Part shown: positions 7,703 through 15,752 of the stretch, one piece after another
Layout of the letters: each line of letters starts with the position of its first letter
How positions within the stretch are numbered: position 1 is the first letter of the stretch
Origin: Bradyrhizobium sp. 141
GTDB lineage: Bacteria > Pseudomonadota > Alphaproteobacteria > Rhizobiales > Xanthobacteraceae
Direction of reading: 5' to 3'
Assembly (NCBI RefSeq): GCF_023074055.1
Contig: NZ_JADPKR010000078.1
Location: 1 to 64,000, forward strand
Length of the DNA: 64,000 nt
The notes under the pieces: generated by a model
Seen by the model: only the letters and a program-made list of their open reading frames with translations
Told to the model about the DNA's origin: nothing
Database searches by the model: none
Position numbers and translations under genes: made by a program

Positions 7703-8530
7703 ATGACCGACGACAAGGTGAAACGACGACTGACCACCGTGCTGTGCGCTGACGTGTACGGCTATTCTCGTCTCATGGAAGCGGACGAGACCGGAACGTT
7801 GGAGACGCTCCGCCGCTACCGCACGGCCATTGCGCGATTGGTCGAGCGTCATGACGGCCGCATCGTGAATACCTGGGGCGATGCCGTGATCGCCGAGTTC
7901 GCCAGCGTCGTCGAGGCCGTGCAATGCGCGGTCGAGATTCAGCAGGAAATCTCCAATCAGGACTCGGACGCGTCCCAGGCGAACCCGATGCGGTTTCGCA
8001 TCGGCATCAACCTCGGCGACGTGATGGTGGACGGCTCCGACATCTATGGCGACGGGGTCAATATCGCATCGCGCCTGCAAGAGCTTGCCGACCCCGGCGG
8101 CGTCGTGATCTCGAGCTCCGTCTACGATCAGGTGCACAACAAATTATCCGTTGGCTTCGACTGCCTCGGCCAGCGCCCGATGAAGAACATTGCCCCCCTG
8201 ACCAGTTATCGGTTGACCTTGGGTGGCCAAGCCGCCGGACCAGGGAGCTTCCCGATCGAGGAAAGCGCAACTCTCTCCGAGAGCGCGCCTGCTCCCCGGA
8301 TGGACAGGCGCGCTCCATCTTCGGTGACGAATGTCGTTTCGGAGTGGCTCACAAAGCTGCCCCGCCCCGTTGCAGCGGCCCTCACTGTGTCGGCCTTCCT
8401 GATTGTGATCAATCTATTCACCAGCAATAAGATCTGGTTCCACTGGCCAGTCGCAGCCATTCTCTTCGGTGTGGTCATGCGGATGGTGCTCGGAAACCGA
8501 CCTGAATCGGACGGCAGAAGCGAGCGCTGA
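7703..8530 (+). CDS. Class III adenylate/guanylate cyclase with C-terminal membrane hairpin
   Basis: The N-terminal two thirds is a class III nucleotidyl cyclase domain: LCADVYGYSRLM with the first metal aspartate, TWGDAVIAEF with the second, GINLGDVMVDGSDIYGDGVN and NIASRLQELADPGG with the transition-state asparagine. After a proline/serine-rich linker, residues around 215-265 form two hydrophobic helices (VAAALTVSAFLIVINLF and WPVAAILFGVVMRMVLG) that would anchor it. I start at the ATG at 7703 (MTDDKVKRRL); an upstream ATG at 7667 adds 12 unlikely residues. Rhizobia carry many such cyclases, and the signal sensed is unknown. Confidence 0.88.
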   Translation: MTDDKVKRRLTTVLCADVYGYSRLMEADETGTLETLRRYRTAIARLVERHDGRIVNTWGDAVIAEFASVVEAVQCAVEIQQEISNQDSDASQANPMRFRIGINLGDVMVDGSDIYGDGVNIASRLQELADPGGVVISSSVYDQVHNKLSVGFDCLGQRPMKNIAPLTSYRLTLGGQAAGPGSFPIEESATLSESAPAPRMDRRAPSSVTNVVSEWLTKLPRPVAAALTVSAFLIVINLFTSNKIWFHWPVAAILFGVVMRMVLGNRPESDGRSER

Positions 8531-8599
8531 ACGAGGCGGCACGACCGCATCTTCGCGCCTACGGCTGCGCGCCGTTCCGGATCATGCGCTCTTCAGAGC

Positions 8600-8950
8600 C
8601 TAATCGTCGTAGTCGTCATAGGGGCGCGGTTGCGGCGGTGGCGGCAGCGCATTGTTATAGCGCGGCGGCGGCGCGGCACGATTGCGTGGCACCTGTTGCT
8701 GCGGCGGCATCTGGTTGTTGGATTGGAACACCGCGCGGCAGCCGCTCGAGAGCTGCGGTGTGTTCTGCTGCAAGCAAGCCGTGATGCGGCTCACATCCGG
8801 AATCTGGTCGCTGCACAGGCGCCACACATCCGGTGTGCAGGCCATCTGCTGTTCCATGGTTCCACGATATTCCTGGGCGAATGCTGCGCTCTGCGCGACA
8901 ATGCCGCCGACAGCGAGCGCAACACCCAGCGCAATCCGCTCTGTTCGCAT
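8600..8950 (-). CDS. Secreted cysteine-rich-repeat protein with proline-rich tail
   Basis: The 116-residue product has a signal peptide (MRTERIALGVALAVGGIVAQ, cleavage after AFA). It then carries one cysteine-rich module with four cysteines, CTPDVWRLCSDQIPDVSRI, TACLQQN and SSGCRAVF, resembling the GLG1-type cysteine-rich repeat. The tail is very rich in proline, glutamine and arginine and ends in DDYDD. AAGGA precedes the ATG at 8950; the track-length reading from 8992 lacks this support. It is probably periplasmic or cell-surface. Function unknown, but similar short proteins are common in Bradyrhizobium. Confidence 0.8.
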   Translation of the reverse strand: MRTERIALGVALAVGGIVAQSAAFAQEYRGTMEQQMACTPDVWRLCSDQIPDVSRITACLQQNTPQLSSGCRAVFQSNNQMPPQQQVPRNRAAPPPRYNNALPPPPQPRPYDDYDD

Positions 8951-9046
8951 GTCCCGGTCCTTCTCGATTTCCTGCGAATTCTCATCAATCAATGAGGCGG
9001 GAGCCGATTCTGGACCAACAACAAAATGTGAAATCAGGACTGGAAC

Positions 9047-10033
9047 CTACTCCACCTTGCCGATCTTCTTCACCGCCGCGATCAGCCGCGTGCTGTCCAC
9101 CGCGACGAATTCGGCGAAGGCCGGCGCGTCCTGATAGGCGACGAGACTGCCAGAGGTCTCAAAAGCCTTGAGCACGTCGGGGCTCTTCATCACCTGCGCC
9201 ATCGCCTCGCGCAGGCGGGTCGCGATCGGCGCAGGAAGAGAACTCTGTGCGAACAGCCCGGCCCAGATGTACATCTCGACGTCCTTGTAGCCGAGCTCCT
9301 GGAAGGTCGCCACGTCAGGGAAGCTTGCGATGCGCTGCGCGCCGCAATTGCCGAGCACGCGCAACTTGCCGTCGTCGACCTGCGGCTTCAGCGTGCCAGG
9401 TGCGGCGGCGATCGCCTGCACGGTGCCACCGAGGATCGCGGTCAGCGCCGGACCTGCGCCGCGGAACGGCACGTGCAGCAGCTTGATGCCGGCGCTGTTT
9501 GCGAACATCTCCATCGCCACATGCAGCGTGCCATAGGGCCCGGATGAGCCGTAGGGGATCTGACCCGGGCGCTTCTTCGCATCCTCGACGAAATCCTGCG
9601 CCGTTTTCCACGGCGCGGAGGCCGGCACTGCCAATAGCGTGGGATCGGCGAGCACGCGCGCGATCGGCATGAACTGCGAGACCTCGTAGGCCACGGGACG
9701 GTCAAACAGACGGTCGGCCTCGGGGAGCACCGCGAGCGAGGACAGCGTCATCAGCAGCGTGTAGCCGTCGGGCTCGGCGCGTGCCGCCGCGGCATTGCCG
9801 ACCGAGCCGCCGCCGCCTCCGGCCCTGTTGTCGACGATGACAGGCTTGCCGAGGATCCGCTCCAGCGCCATGGCGACGGGCCGTGCCGCGAGATCGGCCT
9901 GGCCTCCGGCCGGAAACGGTACGATCAGGGTGATGTTGCGCACGGGATAGGCTTGGGCGAAGGCCGGGTCCGGCGCTGCAACCCGCAACAACGGCAATGC
10001 CGCAGCCGCGCGCAAGAGATCGCGTCGATCCAT
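9047..10033 (-). CDS. TctC/Bug-family tricarboxylate-type substrate-binding protein
   Basis: The product (328 residues) starts MDRRDLLRAAAALPLLRVAA, a twin-arginine-like signal. It shows the Bug fold signatures: YPVRNITLIVPFPAGGQADL, NRAGGGGGSVGNAAAARAEP, YTLLM, YGSSGPYGTLHVAMEMFA, HVPFRGAGPAL and a C-terminal helix typical of TctC proteins. GGGAGG lies ten bases before the ATG at 10033, so the much longer reading through to 10483 is not real. The family captures organic acids or aromatic compounds for TctAB transporters. No TctA or TctB is next to it, so the partner and ligand are unknown. Confidence 0.88.
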   Translation of the reverse strand: MDRRDLLRAAAALPLLRVAAPDPAFAQAYPVRNITLIVPFPAGGQADLAARPVAMALERILGKPVIVDNRAGGGGGSVGNAAAARAEPDGYTLLMTLSSLAVLPEADRLFDRPVAYEVSQFMPIARVLADPTLLAVPASAPWKTAQDFVEDAKKRPGQIPYGSSGPYGTLHVAMEMFANSAGIKLLHVPFRGAGPALTAILGGTVQAIAAAPGTLKPQVDDGKLRVLGNCGAQRIASFPDVATFQELGYKDVEMYIWAGLFAQSSLPAPIATRLREAMAQVMKSPDVLKAFETSGSLVAYQDAPAFAEFVAVDSTRLIAAVKKIGKVE

Positions 10034-10179
10034 GATGGTGCCCTCCCCTGATTTTTTCTTACTCGCTGCCAGCCTAACGCGCCAAGCGGCAAGAACAAGA
10101 CGTTTACGAAGCGTTAGCCATGTCCGGCTCCGCCAGGAACGCATGTCTGGACCCGCTGTTGCCCTCTCAGGGAGAGTGG

Positions 10180-10440
10180 ATGATGCGAAATCTGGCGACC
10201 ATCGACGTTGCGCTGGACGAGATGCTGGTGAATCTCGCAGCGATCGTGTTGCGGCTTTCAAAGCCCGAATTGACGCGTACGCCGGAAGCGCGGCGCGCCT
10301 TGGCGCAATCGGTCCATCAATATGCAGTCTGTGCGAAGCGTTCGAACGACCCGCGTGTTCACGAATTGAAGTCGCAGCTGGAAGAAACGCTGAAGCCCAG
10401 CCTGCGCGTCGTCGCGATCGACGGCGTGAAGGTGGCTTAG
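10180..10440 (+). CDS. Small hypothetical protein (86 aa)
   Basis: The product starts MMRNLATIDVALDEMLVNLA and is mostly helical, with no signal peptide or membrane segment and no motif I recognise. A GGAGAG sits six bases upstream of the ATG at 10180, which favours this start over the longer reading from 10120. It lies between the Bug-type gene (divergent) and the RAYT/repeat region. Codon usage resembles the neighbours, but no function can be proposed. Confidence 0.55.
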   Translation: MMRNLATIDVALDEMLVNLAAIVLRLSKPELTRTPEARRALAQSVHQYAVCAKRSNDPRVHELKSQLEETLKPSLRVVAIDGVKVA

Positions 10441-10459
10441 TCAGCCCCCTCAGGCAAAG

Positions 10460-10564
10460 GCGGGCACGCTTCGCTTTGCCCACCCTACGAGAGTTTTTCC
10501 GAAGGATCGACTAGCGAGATCTCGTAGGGTGGGCAAAGGCGCGCTCTTCGCGCGCTGTGCCCAC
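10460..10564. repeat. REP-like element, copy B (3' side of RAYT, arms-in)
   Basis: Here the arms are inverted relative to copy A: CGGGCACG...TTTGCCCACCCTACGAG comes first and CGTAGGGTGGGCAAAG...GTGCCCACG second. They are separated by a spacer holding GGATCGACTAGCGAGATCT (from 10504). Copy C on the other side of the transposase has the same layout and nearly the same spacer, in the same orientation. It ends two bases from the RAYT stop codon. Confidence 0.85.
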
Positions 10565-10566
10565 GG

Positions 10567-11088
10567 TCACTCGCCGAAGTGTCCCGCGATGTCCCGCATA
10601 TCCCCTCCCCAGTCGACGGGAAGACTGCCCTGCTGCAGGTAGCGATGAAAGCTGCTGAGCGACCAGTCGCACACTCGAGTGACGAGGCCGTGTTTGACGG
10701 GATTGAAATGGATGTAATCAACGTGGCGCTCCAGGTCTCCGTCGTCGCGAACTGTGTGCTCCCAGAAACGCCGTTGCCAGATGCCCTTCTCACGCTTTCT
10801 CAATTTGCTACTTGAAGGTAAGCCAGCCTCCAAGCCACGCGAAAATCCGCCTTTGATCAGATTCCAGCGCGATGAAAAGTCGACGTCGCCATCCGGCAAC
10901 GCCCAGATCGCGTGGAGGTGGTCGGGCAAAATACAGATTGCGACGGTCTCGAACGGGCGGCGTTGCTGGACAGTTCGGTAAATTTGCCTCAAGCGATCGG
11001 CTTGATCGACGAGCAACGTGCTCGAACGATCCTCGAGCACCACCGTGAAGAAAAACGTACTGCCCTGCGCGCGCCGATATCGAGACAC
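10567..11088 (-). CDS. REP-associated tyrosine transposase (RAYT, Y1/HUH superfamily)
   Basis: The 173-residue protein has the compact Y1 transposase layout: beta-strand FFFTVVLED, the HUH-like pair HLH (H57, H59) in LPDHLHAIW, SRWNLIKGGFSRGL, GIWQRRFWEH and the catalytic tyrosine Y125 in DYIHFNPVKHG. These enzymes nick single-stranded DNA at palindromic REP hairpins and are thought to spread them. Two direct copies of a REP-like palindrome bracket the gene (10460-10564 and 11111-11203). All catalytic residues are intact, so it may be active. It could have been domesticated, since RAYTs are usually single-copy and vertically inherited. Confidence 0.92.
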   Translation of the reverse strand: MSRYRRAQGSTFFFTVVLEDRSSTLLVDQADRLRQIYRTVQQRRPFETVAICILPDHLHAIWALPDGDVDFSSRWNLIKGGFSRGLEAGLPSSSKLRKREKGIWQRRFWEHTVRDDGDLERHVDYIHFNPVKHGLVTRVCDWSLSSFHRYLQQGSLPVDWGGDMRDIAGHFGE

Positions 11089-11110
11089 TTGCGATCCCCT
11101 CGGGCAAAGA

Positions 11111-11203
11111 CGTGGGCACGCTTCGCTTTGCCCACCCTACGATAGCCGCTTGCAGGATAGACTAGCGAGGTCTTGTAGGGTGGGCAAAGCGAAGCGTGCC
11201 CAC
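11111..11203. repeat. REP-like element, copy C (5' side of RAYT, arms-in)
   Basis: The layout is the same as copy B: CGTGGGCACG...CTTTGCCCACCCTACGA, a spacer with GGATAGACTAGCGAGGTCT (11155-11173), then TTGTAGGGTGGGCAAAG...GTGCCCACC. It lies about 22 bases upstream of the RAYT start codon and probably overlaps its promoter region. Confidence 0.85.
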
Positions 11204-11212
11204 CAAAAGTAA

Positions 11213-12148
11213 TTATCCGGCTCTGCCAATCTTCTTCGTCCGCCGCCTGCATGTGCCCGGCAATTTTGCCGCGAGAAAATCGCCGAGCGCTTCGACGCGG
11301 GCGGGGCGCGGGCCGCCGGGCGGCGTCACCAGATGCACGGCGCCCTCCGTCTGTTTCCAGTCCTTCAGGATGACTTCGACCTCGCCGGACGAAATCGCTT
11401 CACCCACAATGAACTCGGGCAATTCGGCGATGCCGAGGCCTGCGATCAGCGCCGGCATCAACGCCTCGCCGTTGTTGACGCGAAGCTGGCCGCCCGGGCG
11501 CACGCTGGCCTGCTCGCCGGCCGAATTGGTGTAGTGCCAGACATTGGGCGTGGAGAGATAGGCGTAGCTGAAGCATTTGTGCTCGGCCAAATGCATCGGA
11601 TGCGTCGGCCGGCCGTGTTGCTTCAGGTAGGACGGCGCGGCCACGGTGTAGCGCGGCATGGTGAAAAGCTGCCGGGCGATCAGTGAGGAATCCGGCAGGC
11701 GCGCGATCCGCACTGCCATGTCGAAACCTTCGCCGATCAGATCGACGGTCGCATCGCTCAAATGCAGATCGACCGAGACTTCCGGATAGGCCTCGAAAAA
11801 CTCCGGCAGCAGCGGCGCCACCGCCTTGATCCCGAACGTCATGGGGACGGCAAGCCGCACCAGGCCGCGCGGCGCCACCGACTGCGCCAGCGCCTCGTTC
11901 TCCGCGGCCTCGCCATCGGCCAGAAGGCGCGTCGCGCGGTCGGCGAGCTTGTGGCCGGCATCCGTCAGCGCGAGCCGGCGCGAGGTGCGGTTGAACAGGC
12001 GGGCCCCTAACCGCTCCTCCAGCCGGGTCACGGCCTTCGAGACCGTCGCCTTGGACATCGCGAGTTCGCTCGCCGCCCCCGCAAACGACCGTAATTCCAC
12101 GACTTTTGCGAAAATCGCGAGCGCCTCGAAATCGGGGAGTTTTGCCAT
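11213..12148 (-). CDS. LysR-family transcriptional regulator
   Basis: The 311-residue protein has the LysR winged HTH at residues 5-65 (FAKVVELRSFAGAASELAMS, KATVSKAVTRLEERLGARLF, NRTSRRLALTDAG) and a substrate-binding effector domain after about residue 90. The HTH and spacing are those of the CrgA-like branch. It is divergent from an SDR, pirin and WrbA set starting at 12266, which it presumably controls. The intergenic region holds ATAGTTTCTAT at 12192-12202, a possible binding-site core. Likely inducers are quinones or other electrophiles, by inference from the neighbours. Confidence 0.9.
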   Translation of the reverse strand: MAKLPDFEALAIFAKVVELRSFAGAASELAMSKATVSKAVTRLEERLGARLFNRTSRRLALTDAGHKLADRATRLLADGEAAENEALAQSVAPRGLVRLAVPMTFGIKAVAPLLPEFFEAYPEVSVDLHLSDATVDLIGEGFDMAVRIARLPDSSLIARQLFTMPRYTVAAPSYLKQHGRPTHPMHLAEHKCFSYAYLSTPNVWHYTNSAGEQASVRPGGQLRVNNGEALMPALIAGLGIAELPEFIVGEAISSGEVEVILKDWKQTEGAVHLVTPPGGPRPARVEALGDFLAAKLPGTCRRRTKKIGRAG

Positions 12149-12191
12149 GGGAGCCGGTCCGATCGGATTTTTTGGGAAACAATGCGTTTCG

Positions 12192-12202
12192 ATAGTTTCT
12201 AT
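12192..12202. promoter_or_regulatory. Candidate LysR operator between regulator and SDR
   Basis: ATAGTTTCTAT is an inverted repeat (ATAG/CTAT) in the 117-base gap between the divergent LysR and SDR genes, followed by an AT-rich stretch (TTATATACC) that could be the SDR promoter. It is inferred from position and symmetry. Confidence 0.35.
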
Positions 12203-12265
12203 TTATATACCACAAGCGGAGGCTTATCCAAGGGTCATCAGAAATTCAGGAAATGGAGAAATCCA

Positions 12266-13018
12266 ATGACCAAGAAGCTCTCAGGCAAGGTTGCCCTCGT
12301 CACCGGCGGCTCGCGCGGCATCGGCGCGGCCGCTGCCCGCGCACTCGCCGACGAAGGCGCTGATGTCGCCATCACCTATGTCGCCTCGCCCGAAAAGGCG
12401 GAAGCGGTCGTCACTGAATTGAAGGCCAAGGGCGTCAAGGCGCGCGCTTTCAAGGCCGACCAGGCTTCCGCAAAGGACGTCACCCAACTGGTCAACGACG
12501 TCGCCAATGAATTCGGCCACCTCGACATCCTCGTCAACAATGCCGGCGTCGCCGCCGGAGGTGCGATCGACGATGCCAATGCCGACATTGAAGCGCTCGC
12601 CCGCCAGGACCAGGTCAATGTGCATGGCGTGATCGCGGCGATCCGTGCCGCTTCGCAATTGATGGGTGAAGGCGGCCGCATCGTCACCGTCGGCTCGATG
12701 CTGGCCGATCGCGCTTCGTTCCCCGGCCTTGCCGACTACGTCGCCACCAAGGCAGCCGTGGTTGGCTACACCAAGGGCGCGGCACGCGACCTTGGCCCGC
12801 GCGGAATCACCGTGAACGTGGTGCAGCCCGGCTCGATCGATACCGACATGAACCCGAAGGATGGCGGCGAGTTCGCCGAGACCCAGCGCAAGCAGCACGC
12901 GCTGCAACGCTTCGGCCGTCCCGAGGAAGTCGCCGCCGGAATCGTCTTTCTCGCAAGCCCGGAAGCCTCCTTCGTGACCGGCACGGTGCTCAATGTCGAC
13001 GGCGGCTTCGGCGCCTGA
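12266..13018 (+). CDS. SDR-family oxidoreductase (3-oxoacyl-ACP-reductase-like)
   Basis: This classical SDR of 250 residues has the cofactor motif TGGSRGIG (13-20), NNAG (91-94), catalytic S144, Y158 and K162 (YVATK) and the PG...T motif PGSIDTDMNP. It would reduce a carbonyl or quinone-type substrate with NAD(P)H in the cytoplasm. I start at the ATG at 12266 (MTKKLSGK) with GGAGAAA upstream, not at 12182. It leads the LysR-divergent cassette, and the pirin gene follows 36 bases later. Confidence 0.92.
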   Translation: MTKKLSGKVALVTGGSRGIGAAAARALADEGADVAITYVASPEKAEAVVTELKAKGVKARAFKADQASAKDVTQLVNDVANEFGHLDILVNNAGVAAGGAIDDANADIEALARQDQVNVHGVIAAIRAASQLMGEGGRIVTVGSMLADRASFPGLADYVATKAAVVGYTKGAARDLGPRGITVNVVQPGSIDTDMNPKDGGEFAETQRKQHALQRFGRPEEVAAGIVFLASPEASFVTGTVLNVDGGFGA

Positions 13019-13054
13019 TCCGAGCCGCCACTCTTCAAGTCAAGGAATACGCAG

Positions 13055-13753
13055 ATGATCGAACTCAGACCTTTCGCAAAGCTCGGCGGCGCCGACCACG
13101 GCTGGCTCAAGGCCAAGCATCATTTCTCCTTCGCTGGCCATTATGACCCCAACAACATGGGTCATGGCGCCTTGCGGGTGTGGAACGACGACGAGATCGC
13201 GCCGAACACCGGCTTTCCCGCCCATCCCCACGCCAACATGGAGATCATCACCTATGTGCGCGAGGGCGCGATCACCCACCAGGACAGTCTCGGCAACGAG
13301 GGCCGTACCGAGGCAGGCGACGTGCAAGTGATGAGCGCCGGCAGCGGCATCCGCCACTCCGAGTACAATCTCGAGCCGTCCAGGACGCGGATCTTCCAAA
13401 TTTGGATCGAGCCGACGGCGCGCGGGGGACAGCCGACGTGGGGATCGAAGCCGTTCCCGAAGGCGGACCGCTCCGGCAAGCTCGTGACGATCGCGAGCGG
13501 GATCGAAGGTGATACCGACGCGCTGCCGATCCGCGCCGATGCGCGGGTGCTCGCCACCACGCTGAAGGCGGGCGAGAGCGCGGAGTACGAGCCGCAGACG
13601 TCACGGCATCTCTACCTCGTGCCGGCAGCAGGCTCCGTCGAGATCAACGGCGTCCGCGTCAACGCCCGCGACGGCGCTGCGATCCGGGACGAAGGCCGGC
13701 TGACGATCACGGCTCTGGAAGATTCAGAGATCGTGCTCGTCGACGCAGCTTAG
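13055..13753 (+). CDS. Pirin family protein
   Basis: The 232-residue bicupin has the pirin/YhhW metal site: histidines in GFPAHPHANMEI and the His/Glu pair in GIRHSEYN. The N-terminus ADHGWLKAKHHFSFAGHYDP is typical of the family. Bacterial YhhW-type pirins can act as quercetin 2,3-dioxygenases, and others bind redox enzymes. It sits between an SDR and WrbA under one probable LysR regulator, which suggests detoxification of quinones or flavonoid-like compounds. The evidence for a specific substrate is contextual only. Confidence 0.92.
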   Translation: MIELRPFAKLGGADHGWLKAKHHFSFAGHYDPNNMGHGALRVWNDDEIAPNTGFPAHPHANMEIITYVREGAITHQDSLGNEGRTEAGDVQVMSAGSGIRHSEYNLEPSRTRIFQIWIEPTARGGQPTWGSKPFPKADRSGKLVTIASGIEGDTDALPIRADARVLATTLKAGESAEYEPQTSRHLYLVPAAGSVEINGVRVNARDGAAIRDEGRLTITALEDSEIVLVDAA

Positions 13754-13763
13754 CAACGCTCTC

Positions 13764-13876
13764 CGTCATGGCCGGGCTTGTCCCGGCCATCCACGCCTTC
13801 CCGCAAGCAACAAGAACGTGGATGCCCGGGACATCTAGCGCGAAGACGCGCTTCGCGCTTCTGCCCGGGCATGACG
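13764..13876. repeat. Intergenic palindromic repeat (GTCATGGCCGGG type)
   Basis: The left end GTCATGGCCGGGCTTGTCCC and the right end GGGCATGAC can pair, with inner pairs such as CGTGGATGCCCGGG and GAAGCGCG/CGCGCTTC. It separates the pirin gene from wrbA and may weaken read-through between them. No other copy of this exact type was seen in the window. Confidence 0.65.
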
Positions 13877-13918
13877 ATCCCAACAACCACCAATCAAGTC
13901 ATCCCAACGGAGACCACC

Positions 13919-14518
13919 ATGACCAAAGTTCTCGTCCTCTATTATTCCGCATACGGCCATATCGAGGCGATGGCCAACGCCGTCGCCGAAGGCGCGCGCG
14001 AGGCCGGCGCCACCGTCGACATCAAGCGCGTGCCGGAGTTGGTGCCGGCCGAGGTCGCGAAAGCCTCCTATTACAAGGTTGATCAGGCTGCTCCCATCGC
14101 CAAGATCGAGGACCTCGCCAATTACGACGCGATCATCGTCGGCACCGGCACCCGGTTTGGCCGCATGGCTTCGCAGATGGCGAACTTCCTCGACCAGGCC
14201 GGCGGCCTCTGGGCCAAGGGCGCGCTGCACGGCAAGGTCGGCGGCGCCTTCACCTCGACTGCGACCCAGCATGGCGGCCAGGAGACGACGCTGTTCTCGA
14301 TCATCACCAACCTGCTGCATTTCGGCATGGTCGTCGTCGGCATGAACTACGGCTTCGCCGGTCAGATGAAGCTCGACGAGGTCACGGGCGGCGCACCCTA
14401 CGGCGCCACCACGATCACGGGCGGCGACGGCAGCCGCCAGCCCAGCGCCAACGAGCTCGCCGGCGCGCGCTATCAGGGCCGCCAGATCGCGGAGACCGCC
14501 AGGAAACTCCATGGCTGA
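13919..14518 (+). CDS. wrbA: NAD(P)H:quinone oxidoreductase WrbA
   Basis: The 199-residue flavodoxin-fold protein has VLVLYYSAYGHIEAMANAVA (FMN phosphate loop), YDAIIVGTGTRFGRMASQMA, GKVGGAFTSTATQHGGQETT and GGAPYGATTI, all WrbA hallmarks. It reduces quinones by two electrons using FMN and NAD(P)H, which avoids semiquinone radicals. The ATG at 13919 is preceded by GGAGACCACC; the longer reading from 13778 enters a repeat. It follows SDR and pirin genes, reinforcing a quinone-stress role. Confidence 0.95.
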   Translation: MTKVLVLYYSAYGHIEAMANAVAEGAREAGATVDIKRVPELVPAEVAKASYYKVDQAAPIAKIEDLANYDAIIVGTGTRFGRMASQMANFLDQAGGLWAKGALHGKVGGAFTSTATQHGGQETTLFSIITNLLHFGMVVVGMNYGFAGQMKLDEVTGGAPYGATTITGGDGSRQPSANELAGARYQGRQIAETARKLHG

Positions 14519-14598
14519 GCTCCACGGCTGACGATCGCGGCTCCCGTTCGGGAATGCCGCCCCTTAGGTGCGGCGGCCGCAATGCGACCGCCCGACAC

Positions 14599-15132
14599 TC
14601 AGGCGGTCTTCTTCCTGACAAGCTCGCGACCGATCGGCCGCACCGGCTCGCTCCGCAGCACCAGCGAGGTCGTGACGCCGCCAAATCCGGCAATGCGATC
14701 CACGATCGTCTCGAGGTCCTCAGGAGCGGGAACGAGCACCTTGAGCACGAAGCAGTCATCGCCGGTGACGCGATGGACTTCGATGATGTGGGGAATCTCT
14801 GCGAACCTCTTGAGGCAGGACTTGATGTGCTCATGCGTGGTCCGCAGGCGCACCAGCGCCATCAGGCCGAGCCCAAGTGCGCGCGGATTGATGCGAGCGC
14901 CGTAGCCTTCGATGATCCCGGCTTCCTCGAGCCGTTTGACGCGCTCGGATACCGCGGGCTGGGACAACCCTACGGAACGGCCAAGCTCGGATAGCGGCGC
15001 GCGCGCGTTGACCTGCAGCGCCTCCAGGATCTTCAGGTCCTTGGCATCGATGCTCCCGAAGCGATCCAACCGAATTCTCCATTTCACCTTGAGATCATCG
15101 GCAAACGGCCGATTGCGCGGATGACTTGCCAT
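14599..15132 (-). CDS. Lrp/AsnC-family transcriptional regulator
   Basis: The protein has the AsnC HTH (SIDAKDLKILEALQVNARAP, LSELGRSVGLSQPAVSERVK, RLEEAGIIEGYGARINP) and a C-terminal RAM ligand domain (IIEVHRVTGDDCFVLKVLV). Family members usually begin about ten residues before the first HTH helix. The ATG at 15132 therefore adds an atypical lead, and a TTG near 15069 with GGAGAATTCGG upstream may be the true start. It is divergent from a small serine hydrolase gene, 59 bases apart. The amino-acid ligand is unknown. Confidence 0.88.
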   Translation of the reverse strand: MASHPRNRPFADDLKVKWRIRLDRFGSIDAKDLKILEALQVNARAPLSELGRSVGLSQPAVSERVKRLEEAGIIEGYGARINPRALGLGLMALVRLRTTHEHIKSCLKRFAEIPHIIEVHRVTGDDCFVLKVLVPAPEDLETIVDRIAGFGGVTTSLVLRSEPVRPIGRELVRKKTA

Positions 15133-15191
15133 GTGATGCAGGACCGGGATCGGTCAAACTGCGGCCTCATCTCAGATATCACGGGACGATC

Positions 15192-15731
15192 ATGCACGAC
15201 ATCATCACATTGCCCGGCCTCGGCGGCTCAGGAGACACCCATTGGCAGACGCAATGGGAAGGCTCCGAGCCGCGCTTCACGCGATTTCAGCCGGCGAGCT
15301 GGGACCGGCCGGAGCTCGACGACTGGGAGCAATCGCTGGAGCGAGCGATCGAGCGCTGCACGAAGCCGCCTGTCCTGGTTGCCCATAGCCTCGCCTGCCT
15401 GCTGGTGGCACATTGGGCAGCTCGCTTCCCGACGGCGATTGCCGGCGCATGTCTGGTCGCCGTCCCCGATCCCGACGGCGCCAATTTTCCTGCGGAAGCC
15501 GTCGCGTTCAAGCCCGTCCCGGAGCGCCCTCTGCGCTTTCCCTCGCTGATCATCGCGAGCACGAATGATCCCTATGGCGCGATCGAGGTCACGCAGCGAC
15601 GGGCACACAGCTGGCAGTCCGGCTTGGTCGTGCTCGGCGCACTCGGCCACATCAATGCGTCGAGCGGGCTCGGCGACTGGCCGCAGGGGCGCGCGCTGCT
15701 GGACGCCTTTCGCGCGGGCCTTCCAAGATGA
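15192..15731 (+). CDS. RBBP9/YdeN-type serine hydrolase
   Basis: The 179-residue protein starts MHDIITLPGLGGSGDTHWQT and carries the nucleophile S66 in VAHSLACLL, an acid residue in STNDPYG and the histidine in LGHINASSGLGDWPQG. This compact alpha/beta fold matches RBBP9/YdeN, and the GHINA...GWP-like ending is diagnostic. It lacks a signal peptide, so it is cytoplasmic. The substrate is unknown. The ATG at 15192 lies close to the divergent Lrp gene, which may regulate it. Confidence 0.88.
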   Translation: MHDIITLPGLGGSGDTHWQTQWEGSEPRFTRFQPASWDRPELDDWEQSLERAIERCTKPPVLVAHSLACLLVAHWAARFPTAIAGACLVAVPDPDGANFPAEAVAFKPVPERPLRFPSLIIASTNDPYGAIEVTQRRAHSWQSGLVVLGALGHINASSGLGDWPQGRALLDAFRAGLPR

Positions 15732-15752
15732 CACGCGCAAGGCTCGCCCGTG

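Noticed and set aside
9047..10483. Extension of the Bug-type protein to 478 residues
   Set aside because: The extra N-terminus crosses the small gene at 10180 and the REP-like element; the real start at 10033 has a good ribosome-binding site and signal peptide.
10452..11203. Classical insertion sequence with terminal inverted repeats
   Set aside because: The flanking copies are direct, not inverted, no target-site duplication was seen, and the protein is a Y1 RAYT and not a DDE transposase.
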